Shown: piece by piece, positions 1 through 6,218 of the stretch
How positions within the stretch are numbered: position 1 is the stretch's first letter
How the letters are laid out: each line of letters starts with the position of its first letter
Source: Variovorax boronicumulans
GTDB lineage: Bacteria; Pseudomonadota; Gammaproteobacteria; Burkholderiales; Burkholderiaceae_C
Direction of reading: 5' to 3'
Assembly: GCF_019352895.1 (NCBI RefSeq)
Contig: NZ_JAAAFX010000014.1
Location: forward strand, 324,790 to 388,789
Length of the DNA stretch: 64,000 nucleotides
Position numbers and translations under genes: made by a program
Notes under the pieces: generated by a model
Database searches by the model: none
Seen by the model: the letters and a program-made list of their open reading frames with translations, nothing else
What the model was told of the DNA's origin: nothing

Positions 1-36
1 AGGCGTGTACGCGGACTGATCTCGCGCTTCGCCTGA
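1..36 (+). CDS. C-terminal tail of an upstream gene (partial)
   Basis: Reading frame 1 is open from the window edge and ends at the TGA at 34-36 (Arg-Arg-Val-Arg-Gly-Leu-Ile-Ser-Arg-Phe-Ala-stop). A strong intrinsic terminator follows eight bases later, which supports a real gene end. Eleven codons are too few to identify the product. Confidence 0.4.
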   Translation, partial: RRVRGLISRFA

Positions 37-41
37 ATGAA

Positions 42-75
42 AAAGCCGCCGGCCCTTCGGGACCGGCGGCTTTTT
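42..75 (+). terminator. Intrinsic terminator after the upstream gene
   Basis: An 8-bp GC stem (45-52 with 63-70) is extended by two more pairs around one mismatch, closes on a TTCG loop, and is followed by TTTTT at 71-75. Four A residues precede it, so it could also work weakly on the minus strand. It separates the upstream gene from the secretion locus. Confidence 0.9.
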
Positions 76-76
76 C

Positions 77-412
77 AATGGCACGGAACGTCGCTGTTGT
101 CCGGGGTCACGCCGCGCATCGGTGCGTTTCGGAGGAGTAAGTCTAAAGAATTCACACTGCCTCGAAGTGTTTTTGCCCAGTCAGACAAGACGCCGTCATG
201 TGGGCCGGAACGGGCCTGCGGATGTTACGTAACGTCCCCTCCGAAACACCTGCGGAACATGGGTTGGCACGCCATTGCCGGGCCACGGAAATCCGGATAA
301 ATCCTTTCAAATCAATGACTTGATAGATTTTCGAGCAGAAGGTGCCGGCGGCCTGGCGCATGCGGCACGCGAGTTGCGGAAAGAGATGCATCTTTTTGTT
401 CAAGAGGGTGCC
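77..412 (+). promoter_or_regulatory. Leader/promoter region of the repeat-protein gene
   Basis: This stretch has no convincing gene. It contains an imperfect inverted repeat (GGTGCGTTTCGGAGG at 121-135 against CCTCCGAAACACC at 238-250), a perfect 10-bp palindrome GTTACGTAAC at 224-233, and a TGGCACG...TTGC element at 265-278 that resembles a sigma-54 promoter but has a spacer one base short. An AT-rich patch lies at 297-345. The inverted arms suggest a regulatory RNA fold or operator in front of a long secreted protein. The function is inferred from position only. Confidence 0.45.
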
Positions 413-3400
413 ATGACCGTTCCATCGACATCGACCGCTGCGTCCACTTCCGTTTCCACGTCCGCCGTGGAGCCCGTTGTCATCGCGCAGGCTTCCGGCC
501 TGCCGACGGCGGCACCCAGCGGGGCCGTGGCCTCCGCCGTCGCGGCCGCGCCGGCCGGTGCCGGCACGCTGTCGAACGCCACGCCCGGCGTCACGGTGAT
601 GCGTGGCGGCGAGACGATCGCCGTGCAGGGCTCGCAGTCGCTGCTGGCCGGCGATCGCGTGATCGTGCCTGAAGGCGGCCAGGCGGCCGTGACCTTCCCC
701 TCGGCCACCGACAAGGCGCCGCTCACCGGCGTGTTCACCGGCGGCACCGACGCGACCATCGCGACCACCCGCCTGCCGGGCGGCCTGGAGCAGGTCGACG
801 TCGATCTGGCCGCGGGCGACCTGGTGGTCACGCCGACCGAAGGCGCTGGCGATGCGGCCGCGGTGGCGGTGACGAAGAAGGTGGCCGCCGGTGCCGGCGG
901 CATCGGCCTGGGCGAGTTCGCGCTGGGGGCACTGGGCGCGTTGGCGCTCGGCGCGGCGCTGAGCGACAGCGGTGGTGACGGCGGCGGCAACGGCGGCACG
1001 ACCGTGCCCCCGGGCAGCGGTGAAGGCGATGCCGACGCGGATGCCGACGCAGATGCGGATGCCGATGCGGACGGTGACTCCGACGCCGATGCAGACGCCG
1101 ATTCGGATTCGGATGCCGATTCGGACGCCGATTCGGACTCGGACGCCGATTCGGACGCAGATTCGGACTCGGACGCCGATTCAGACGCCGATTCGGATTC
1201 GGATGCCGATTCGGACGCGGATTCGGATTCCGACGCGGACTCCGACGCGGATTCGGATTCGGATGCGGATTCAGACGCCGATGCCGACGCAGATGCCGAC
1301 TCCGACACGCTGCTCCATCCCGCCGATGGCGTCGTGGGCGACCTGGTCGACGCGGTCGACGGCGTGCTCGGCACAGGCGGCGCGCTGGCACCGGTGACCC
1401 ACGTGGTCGACAACGTGACGACCATCCTCGACGGTGCGCTGGCGCCGCTGCTGGGCGGCGAATTCACGACCAACAACCCCAATGCGCTGGACCCGGTCGA
1501 CGACGTCGTGGCCACCGTGGGCGGCCTGGCCGGTGGCGTGCTGAGCCCGATCCTGGACAAGGTGCTGGGCAATGGCGTCACCGACGCGCTGCTCGGCGGC
1601 GTAGCCCATCAGGTCGACTACCTGACCGACGGCATCGTGCACCTGGTCGATGACGTGGTGATCGGCAAAGTGGTCAATGGCCTGCTGGCCGACACGCCGG
1701 TGGCCGACCTGGTCAACGGCCTGCTGGGCGACAAGGGCCTGTTGGGCGAAGGCAGCCTGGTCGGTGGCGTGCTGGACGGGGTGCTCGGCAAGGAAGGCCT
1801 GGTCGGCGGCCTGCTGGCCGAGAACGGCCTGGTGGGCGGCCTGCTGGCCGAAGACGGCCTGGTCGGTGGCCTGCTGGCCGACAACGGCCTGGTGGGCGGC
1901 CTGCTCGACCCGCTGCTGGGCGACCAGGGCCTGCTGAGCGGCCTGACCGGCGCGGACGGCCTGACCGGCGCGCTGCTGGGCCCGGACACGCTGGTGGGCG
2001 GCCTGCTGGCCGAGAACGGTCTGGTCGGCGGCCTGCTCGCTGACGACGGCCTGGTCGGTGGCCTCCTGGGCACGCAAGGCCCGGTCGCCGGCTTGGCCAA
2101 CGGCCTGCTCGGCGAGAACGGCCTGGTGGGTGGCCTGCTCAATGGGCTCACCGGCGGCAACACGCCGGCGCCGAGCGGCGACGCGCTGCTGTCACCGGCC
2201 AACACGCTGGTCGGCAATGCCACCGACGTCGTCGCCGGCCTGCCCGTGGTCGGCGAACTGGCCGGTGGCCTGCTCGAGCCCGTGGGTGGCCTGGTCGCCG
2301 GCGCGACCGGCGCGGTCGAAGGCCTGCTGGCACCGTTGCTCGGTGACAGCTTCACCGCCAACAACCCCAACATCCTCGACCCGGTCGACGACCTGACCGG
2401 CGGCCTGCTGGCCACGGCGGGTGGCCTGGTGAGCCCGCTGGCCGACGGCCTGCTGGGCCAGGGCGCCACGGCCAGCCTGATCAACCCGGTCATCGGCCAG
2501 GTGGACTTCCTCACCGACGGCGTGGCGAATCTGGTGGGCGGCGACCTGCTGGGCGGCGTGCTGGGCCAGGACGGGCTGCTGGGCGGTCTGACGGGTGGCG
2601 ATCTGCTGGGCGGCGACTTGCTGGGCGGCGTGCTGGGCGAGAACGGTCTGGTGGGTGGCCTGATCGGTGGTGACCTGCTGGGCGGTGACCTGCTCGGCGG
2701 CGTGCTGGGCCAGGACGGTCTGGTCGGTGGCCTGATCGGCGGCGATTTGTTGGGCGGTGACCTGCTCGGCGGCGTGCTGGGCCAGGACGGCCTGGTGGGT
2801 GGCCTGATCGGCGGCGATCTGCTGGGCGGTGACCTGCTCGGCGGCGTGCTGGGCCAGGACGGTCTGGTGGGGGGCCTGATCGGCGGCGATCTGCTCGGCG
2901 GCGTGCTGGGTCAGGACGGCCTGGTGGGTGGCCTGATCGGCGGTGACCTGCTCGGTGGCGTGCTGGGCCAGGACGGCCTGGTCGGCGGCCTGATCGGCGG
3001 CGATCTGTTGGGCGGTGACCTGCTCGGCGGCGTGCTGGGCCAGGACGGCCTGGTGGGTGGCCTGCTCGGCGGCGATCTGTTGGGCGGCGACCTGCTCGGC
3101 GGCGTGCTGGGCCAGGACGGCCTGGTCGGCAGCCTGCTCGGCGGCGGCGCATCGGGTGGCGGCCTGCTCGACGGCGTGCTGGGCGAGAACGGCCTGGTGG
3201 GTGGCTTGCTGGGCGGCGGCGCATCGGGTGGTGGTCTGCTCGACGGCGTGCTGGGCGAGCATGGCCTGGTCGGCGGCCTGCTGGGCGGTGGTGCAACGGG
3301 TGGTGGTCTGCTCGACGGCGTGCTGGGCGAACACGGCCTGGTCGGCGGCCTGCTCGGCGGTGGCGCCACCGGTGGCGGTTTGCTGGACGGCGTGCTGGGC

Positions 3401-3844
3401 GAAAACGGTCTGGTCGGTGGCCTGCTCGGCGGCGGCGCCACGGGTGGTGGCCTGCTGGACGGCGTGCTGGGTGAGCACGGTCTGGTGGGTGGCCTGCTCG
3501 GCGGTGGCGCCACGGGTGGCGGTCTGCTGGATGGCGTGCTGGGCGAGAGCGGCCTGGTCGGCGGTCTGCTGGGTGGTGCCGGTGGCGCAGCGGGCGGCGG
3601 TCTGCTCGGTGGCGTGCTGGGCGAAAGCGGCCTGGTGGGCGGTCTGCTCGGCAGCGTCAGCGGCGCCAGCGGCGGTGCAGCGGGGGGTGGCCTGCTCGGC
3701 GGCGTGCTGGGCGAGCAGGGCCTGCTCGGCGGCGTGCTCGGTGGCAACAGCGGCCTGTTGGCGCCCGTCACGAGCGTTGCCGACAGCGCCGCGGGTGGTT
3801 CCGGTGCCCCTGTCACCCAACTGCTGCACGGCCTCCTGGCCTGA
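413..3844 (+). CDS. Very large Asp-rich / Gly-Leu repeat protein, presumed type I secreted surface protein
   Basis: 1143 residues. ATG at 413 is chosen because AGAGGG lies just upstream; the frame opens further back at 275 without a ribosome site. In order: a Ser/Thr/Ala-rich start with no classical signal peptide; about residues 58-145, a domain with a VMRGGETIAVQG stretch resembling the N-terminal retention modules of LapA/BapA-type adhesins; a VAAG at 157-160 and a hydrophobic Gly/Ala/Leu stretch at 164-183; a strictly alternating Asp-Ala/Asp-Ser tract to about residue 300; then two copies of a domain carrying NNPNxLDPVDD, each followed by Gly/Leu repeats. Decapeptides GLVGGLLAEN run from 1796, and 24-residue units from 2546. 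There is no GXY collagen pattern and no RTX nonapeptide. Downstream genes encode a type I exporter, so a secreted or cell-surface role is inferred. The gene is clearly real; the function is open. Confidence 0.8.
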   Translation: MTVPSTSTAASTSVSTSAVEPVVIAQASGLPTAAPSGAVASAVAAAPAGAGTLSNATPGVTVMRGGETIAVQGSQSLLAGDRVIVPEGGQAAVTFPSATDKAPLTGVFTGGTDATIATTRLPGGLEQVDVDLAAGDLVVTPTEGAGDAAAVAVTKKVAAGAGGIGLGEFALGALGALALGAALSDSGGDGGGNGGTTVPPGSGEGDADADADADADADADGDSDADADADSDSDADSDADSDSDADSDADSDSDADSDADSDSDADSDADSDSDADSDADSDSDADSDADADADADSDTLLHPADGVVGDLVDAVDGVLGTGGALAPVTHVVDNVTTILDGALAPLLGGEFTTNNPNALDPVDDVVATVGGLAGGVLSPILDKVLGNGVTDALLGGVAHQVDYLTDGIVHLVDDVVIGKVVNGLLADTPVADLVNGLLGDKGLLGEGSLVGGVLDGVLGKEGLVGGLLAENGLVGGLLAEDGLVGGLLADNGLVGGLLDPLLGDQGLLSGLTGADGLTGALLGPDTLVGGLLAENGLVGGLLADDGLVGGLLGTQGPVAGLANGLLGENGLVGGLLNGLTGGNTPAPSGDALLSPANTLVGNATDVVAGLPVVGELAGGLLEPVGGLVAGATGAVEGLLAPLLGDSFTANNPNILDPVDDLTGGLLATAGGLVSPLADGLLGQGATASLINPVIGQVDFLTDGVANLVGGDLLGGVLGQDGLLGGLTGGDLLGGDLLGGVLGENGLVGGLIGGDLLGGDLLGGVLGQDGLVGGLIGGDLLGGDLLGGVLGQDGLVGGLIGGDLLGGDLLGGVLGQDGLVGGLIGGDLLGGVLGQDGLVGGLIGGDLLGGVLGQDGLVGGLIGGDLLGGDLLGGVLGQDGLVGGLLGGDLLGGDLLGGVLGQDGLVGSLLGGGASGGGLLDGVLGENGLVGGLLGGGASGGGLLDGVLGEHGLVGGLLGGGATGGGLLDGVLGEHGLVGGLLGGGATGGGLLDGVLGENGLVGGLLGGGATGGGLLDGVLGEHGLVGGLLGGGATGGGLLDGVLGESGLVGGLLGGAGGAAGGGLLGGVLGESGLVGGLLGSVSGASGGAAGGGLLGGVLGEQGLLGGVLGGNSGLLAPVTSVADSAAGGSGAPVTQLLHGLLA
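1100..1279 (+). repeat. Six tandem 30-bp units encoding DSDSDADSDA
   Basis: Six in-frame 30-bp units (1100, 1130, 1160, 1190, 1220, 1250) each encode Asp-Ser-Asp-Ser-Asp-Ala-Asp-Ser-Asp-Ala. Units differ only at synonymous third positions (GAT/GAC, GCC/GCG/GCA, TCG/TCC/TCA), so the protein pattern is conserved while the DNA has drifted. Less regular Asp-Ala dipeptides flank the array. The run of acidic residues would bind divalent cations or act as a stiff charged spacer. Confidence 0.95.
2546..3553 (+). repeat. Two consecutive arrays of 72-bp units (24-residue Gly/Leu repeats)
   Basis: First array, from 2546: 72-bp units encoding LLGGVLGQDGLVGGL-IGGDLLGGD start at 2546, 2618, 2690, 2762, 2948 and 3020. 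Two shortened 57-bp units start at 2834 and 2891, where one GGDLL step is lost. Second array, 3122-3553: six 72-bp units (3122, 3194, 3266, 3338, 3410, 3482) encode LVGGLLGGGATGGG-LLDGVLGEHG with A/S and H/N/S changes. All length changes keep frame. The region is expected to vary in copy number by slippage or recombination. Confidence 0.95.
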
Positions 3845-3869
3845 GAGACGGCTGGGCCCTGCCTCTGAA

Positions 3870-3898
3870 CGCGGGTCCGCACCACGGTGCGGCCCGCG
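3870..3898 (+). other. Strong intercistronic hairpin between the repeat protein and the lipoprotein
   Basis: CGCGGG and CCGCACC (3870-3875, 3877-3883) pair with GGTGCGG and CCCGCG (3886-3892, 3893-3898): 13 bp with one bulged T and a two-base loop. No U-tract follows, so it is not a normal intrinsic terminator. It ends 19 bases before the next start codon. Such hairpins often stabilise an upstream message or lower downstream expression, which would suit an abundant secreted protein. Confidence 0.7.
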
Positions 3899-3917
3899 CC
3901 CTCTCAAAGGAAAGCAT

Positions 3918-4424
3918 ATGAATCGATTTCTCAGTCTGAGTCTGGTGGCCGCGGCCACGGTGCTCGCGGGTTGCGCGACACCGAGCGACGGCAGCGATCA
4001 GACCACCCACTACTACGCCAACCGTCCGGCTTCGCGTCCGGTCGCGGGGGTGCGCGTCAATCCGGCGCCGCCGAAGGCCGAGCGCGGGCCGATCGGCGTG
4101 GCACGCATCGTGTACTTCGATTTCGACAAGTCGACGATCCGGCCCGCCGATCGCAGCGTGGTGGAGGCGCATGCCAACTACCTGCGCGCACGCCGTTCCG
4201 AATCGGTGGTGCTCGAGGGCCACACCGACGTGCGCGGCGGCCGCGAATACAACCTGGCACTCGGCCAGCGCCGTTCCGAATCGGTGAAGAAGGCCATGGG
4301 GCTGCTCGGCGTGGACACCTCGCAGATCGAAGCCGTGAGCTGGGGCACTGAAAAGCCGGCCTCGCTCGAACAGACCGAGGCGGGCTACCAGCTGAACCGC
4401 CGCGTCGAGTTCAGCTACCGCTGA
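3918..4424 (+). CDS. OmpA-family peptidoglycan-associated lipoprotein
   Basis: 168 residues with AAAGGA upstream of the ATG. A lipoprotein signal ends in the lipobox LAGC, so Cys19 would be acylated and the protein anchored in the outer membrane. About residues 65-168 form an OmpA C-terminal domain: IVYFDFDKSTIRPADR near its start, then VVLEGHTDVRGGREYN, with the Asp and Arg that contact diaminopimelate in this family, and a terminal NRRVEFSYR. It is smaller than E. coli Pal but built the same way. It lies between the repeat protein and the exporter genes, so it may tie the secretion machinery or its substrate to the cell wall; that role is inferred from location. Confidence 0.9.
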   Translation: MNRFLSLSLVAAATVLAGCATPSDGSDQTTHYYANRPASRPVAGVRVNPAPPKAERGPIGVARIVYFDFDKSTIRPADRSVVEAHANYLRARRSESVVLEGHTDVRGGREYNLALGQRRSESVKKAMGLLGVDTSQIEAVSWGTEKPASLEQTEAGYQLNRRVEFSYR

Positions 4425-4455
4425 GTCGGCACCCCCTCACGGAGACCGGAACGCA

Positions 4456-6174
4456 ATGATCGCTTTCAGGGAACGGTTGCGCGCTTGCCGAGACCACCTG
4501 CTGTCGCGTTGCGCGCCGTTGCCGGCGCCGTATCCGGCCTACGTGTTCTTCTTCTCGGCGACCGATGGCCAGCAGCGTGCGCATGTCGTGCATGCCGGCG
4601 GCCCGGACTTCACGACCGCATGGCAGCGCGGCGTCGAACTGCTCCAGCAGTGGATCGACACGCAGGAGCCCGGCGCGCTGTGGCTGCGCGTCGACTGGGT
4701 CGAAGGCGCGCGCGCCGTGAGCTGGGAGCGGCTGACCCATCAACTGGCGCTGACCAAGCGCAACTACTTCCGCTACGGCATTGCCTTCGACGAAGACTTC
4801 GAATGCGCCTTCACCGAGCAGGAACTCAACGCCAACGCCATGCTGTATGGCGGCTCGGGCGTCGAGCACGCGGTGGTCAATCGCGGCAACTTCGGCATCT
4901 ACCACCGCACGCGCTTCGGCCCCGAACCCATGCCGGACCTGCCGCCCGCCGGGCAGGTGTACCTGCTCTCGACCCGCGGCGTGTTCTGCCAGCCCGACGG
5001 CGTGCCGCATGCCATCGAAGGCGCGGGCCTCAACGCCGGCCGGCGCGTCGTCGACAGGCTCGATTCCGAGCGCGTGCTGGCGCTGGTGCGCAGCGGCTCG
5101 TCGTTTCTCGCGCAGCAGGTGCGTGACAACGGCGCCTTCGTCTACGGTCACTTCCCGTGCTTCGATCGCCGCATTCCCACCTACAACACGCTGCGTCACG
5201 CCAGCTCGGTCTACGCCATGCTCGAGGCCTGGGAGCTCACGCGCGACGATGCGCTGCGGGACGCGATCGAGATCGCCATCGAGCATGTGGCCAAGGAACT
5301 GGTGCGGCAGTACACGCTGCCGGACGGCCAGGAGGTCGCCTTCCTGATCGACACGGCCGACGAGATCAAGCTGGGTGGCAACGCCGTGTGCCTGCTCGCG
5401 ATGGTCAAGTACTGCGAGCTCATGGACAGCGATCGCTGGCTGCCGCTGCTCGAGAAGCTGGCGCTGGGCATCGCCTCGCTGCAGGACCCGCAGACCGGCC
5501 GCTTCAACCATGTGCTGCATGCCGGTGACCTGTCGCTCAAGCAGGCCTCGCGCATCATCTACTACGACGGTGAGGCCGCCTTCGGGCTGCTGCGGCTCTA
5601 TGCGCTGACGCGCGACGGCCGATGGCTGGCGGTGGTCGAGAAGGCCTTCGGCTACTTCATCGCCAACGAGCACTGGCGTGCGCACGACCACTGGTTGAGC
5701 TATTGCGTGAACGAACTCACGCGCTGGCGGCCGCTGGAGGTGTATTTCCGTTTCGGCCTGCTCAACGTGGCCGACCACCTGGACTTCGTGCTGGAACGCA
5801 AGACCACGTTTCCCACGCTGCTCGAGCTCATGCTGGCCGCCGAACAGATGCTGCGCCGGCTGCGTGCCATGCCGACCATGCGCCACCTGCTCGACGACTT
5901 CGATACCGCCAAGTTCTACCGTGCGCTCGAGCACCGCGCGCACTACCTGCTCAACGGCTTCTTCTGGCCCGAGATGGCGATGTACTTCAAGAAGCCCGCG
6001 GCCATCAACGGCTCCTTCTTCATCCGGCACCAGGCCTTCCGCGTGCGCATCGACGACGTGGAGCACTACCTCTCCGGCTTCGTCGCCTACCACCGTTTCC
6101 TGCTGCAGACACCGATCGTCGAATCTGTGGTCCCGATGTCGAAACAAGACTTGTCAAGAGTAACAATCCAGTGA
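4456..6174 (+). CDS. Unrecognised helical protein, possible alpha/alpha-toroid enzyme, within a type I secretion locus
   Basis: 572 residues, start ATG after GGAG at 4440-4443. There is no signal peptide, so it is probably cytoplasmic. The N-terminal 200 residues are mixed; from about residue 215 helix pairs follow one another, with YGHFPCFDRRIPTYNTLRHA and IKLGGNAVCLLAMVKYCE-like stretches of the kind seen in six-hairpin glycosidase-like, epimerase-like and lanthionine-cyclase-like toroids. Conserved-looking His, Cys, Asp and Tyr clusters (HASSVYAMLEAW, YYDGEAAFGLLRLY) suggest a catalytic centre. I do not recognise the family. Its place between the OmpA lipoprotein and the ABC exporter suggests it modifies the substrate or a surface glycan before export, but this is only contextual. 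Confidence 0.85.
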   Translation: MIAFRERLRACRDHLLSRCAPLPAPYPAYVFFFSATDGQQRAHVVHAGGPDFTTAWQRGVELLQQWIDTQEPGALWLRVDWVEGARAVSWERLTHQLALTKRNYFRYGIAFDEDFECAFTEQELNANAMLYGGSGVEHAVVNRGNFGIYHRTRFGPEPMPDLPPAGQVYLLSTRGVFCQPDGVPHAIEGAGLNAGRRVVDRLDSERVLALVRSGSSFLAQQVRDNGAFVYGHFPCFDRRIPTYNTLRHASSVYAMLEAWELTRDDALRDAIEIAIEHVAKELVRQYTLPDGQEVAFLIDTADEIKLGGNAVCLLAMVKYCELMDSDRWLPLLEKLALGIASLQDPQTGRFNHVLHAGDLSLKQASRIIYYDGEAAFGLLRLYALTRDGRWLAVVEKAFGYFIANEHWRAHDHWLSYCVNELTRWRPLEVYFRFGLLNVADHLDFVLERKTTFPTLLELMLAAEQMLRRLRAMPTMRHLLDDFDTAKFYRALEHRAHYLLNGFFWPEMAMYFKKPAAINGSFFIRHQAFRVRIDDVEHYLSGFVAYHRFLLQTPIVESVVPMSKQDLSRVTIQ

Positions 6175-6218
6175 CAATTTGGGGGTGCGCGCAAGCGCTC
6201 TCTCAAGGGTTTTCCGAC

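Noticed and set aside
79..96. Sigma-54 promoter at TGGCACG (79-85)
   Set aside because: The -12 element is poor and the spacer one base too long; sigma-54 needs exact spacing.
275..412. Longer N-terminus for the repeat protein starting at 275
   Set aside because: No ribosome site, and the added 46 residues overlap the regulatory region; ATG 413 has AGAGGG before it.
1100..1279. 30-bp repeats as a CRISPR array
   Set aside because: The units are directly adjacent with no spacers and lie in frame inside a gene.
400..1581. 393-codon minus-strand frame rich in Ser-Ala-Ser-Glu
   Set aside because: It is the complement of the Asp-rich tract; no start signal or independent codon bias.
2546..3553. 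Collagen-like triple helix
   Set aside because: Gly is not at every third position; the pattern is GG-LL with a 24-residue period.
2192..3958. 588-codon open frame on the minus strand opposite the repeats
   Set aside because: Its repetitive product is a mirror of the GC-rich 72-bp units, it has no ribosome site and it ends in adjacent genes; open frames opposite such repeats are expected by chance.
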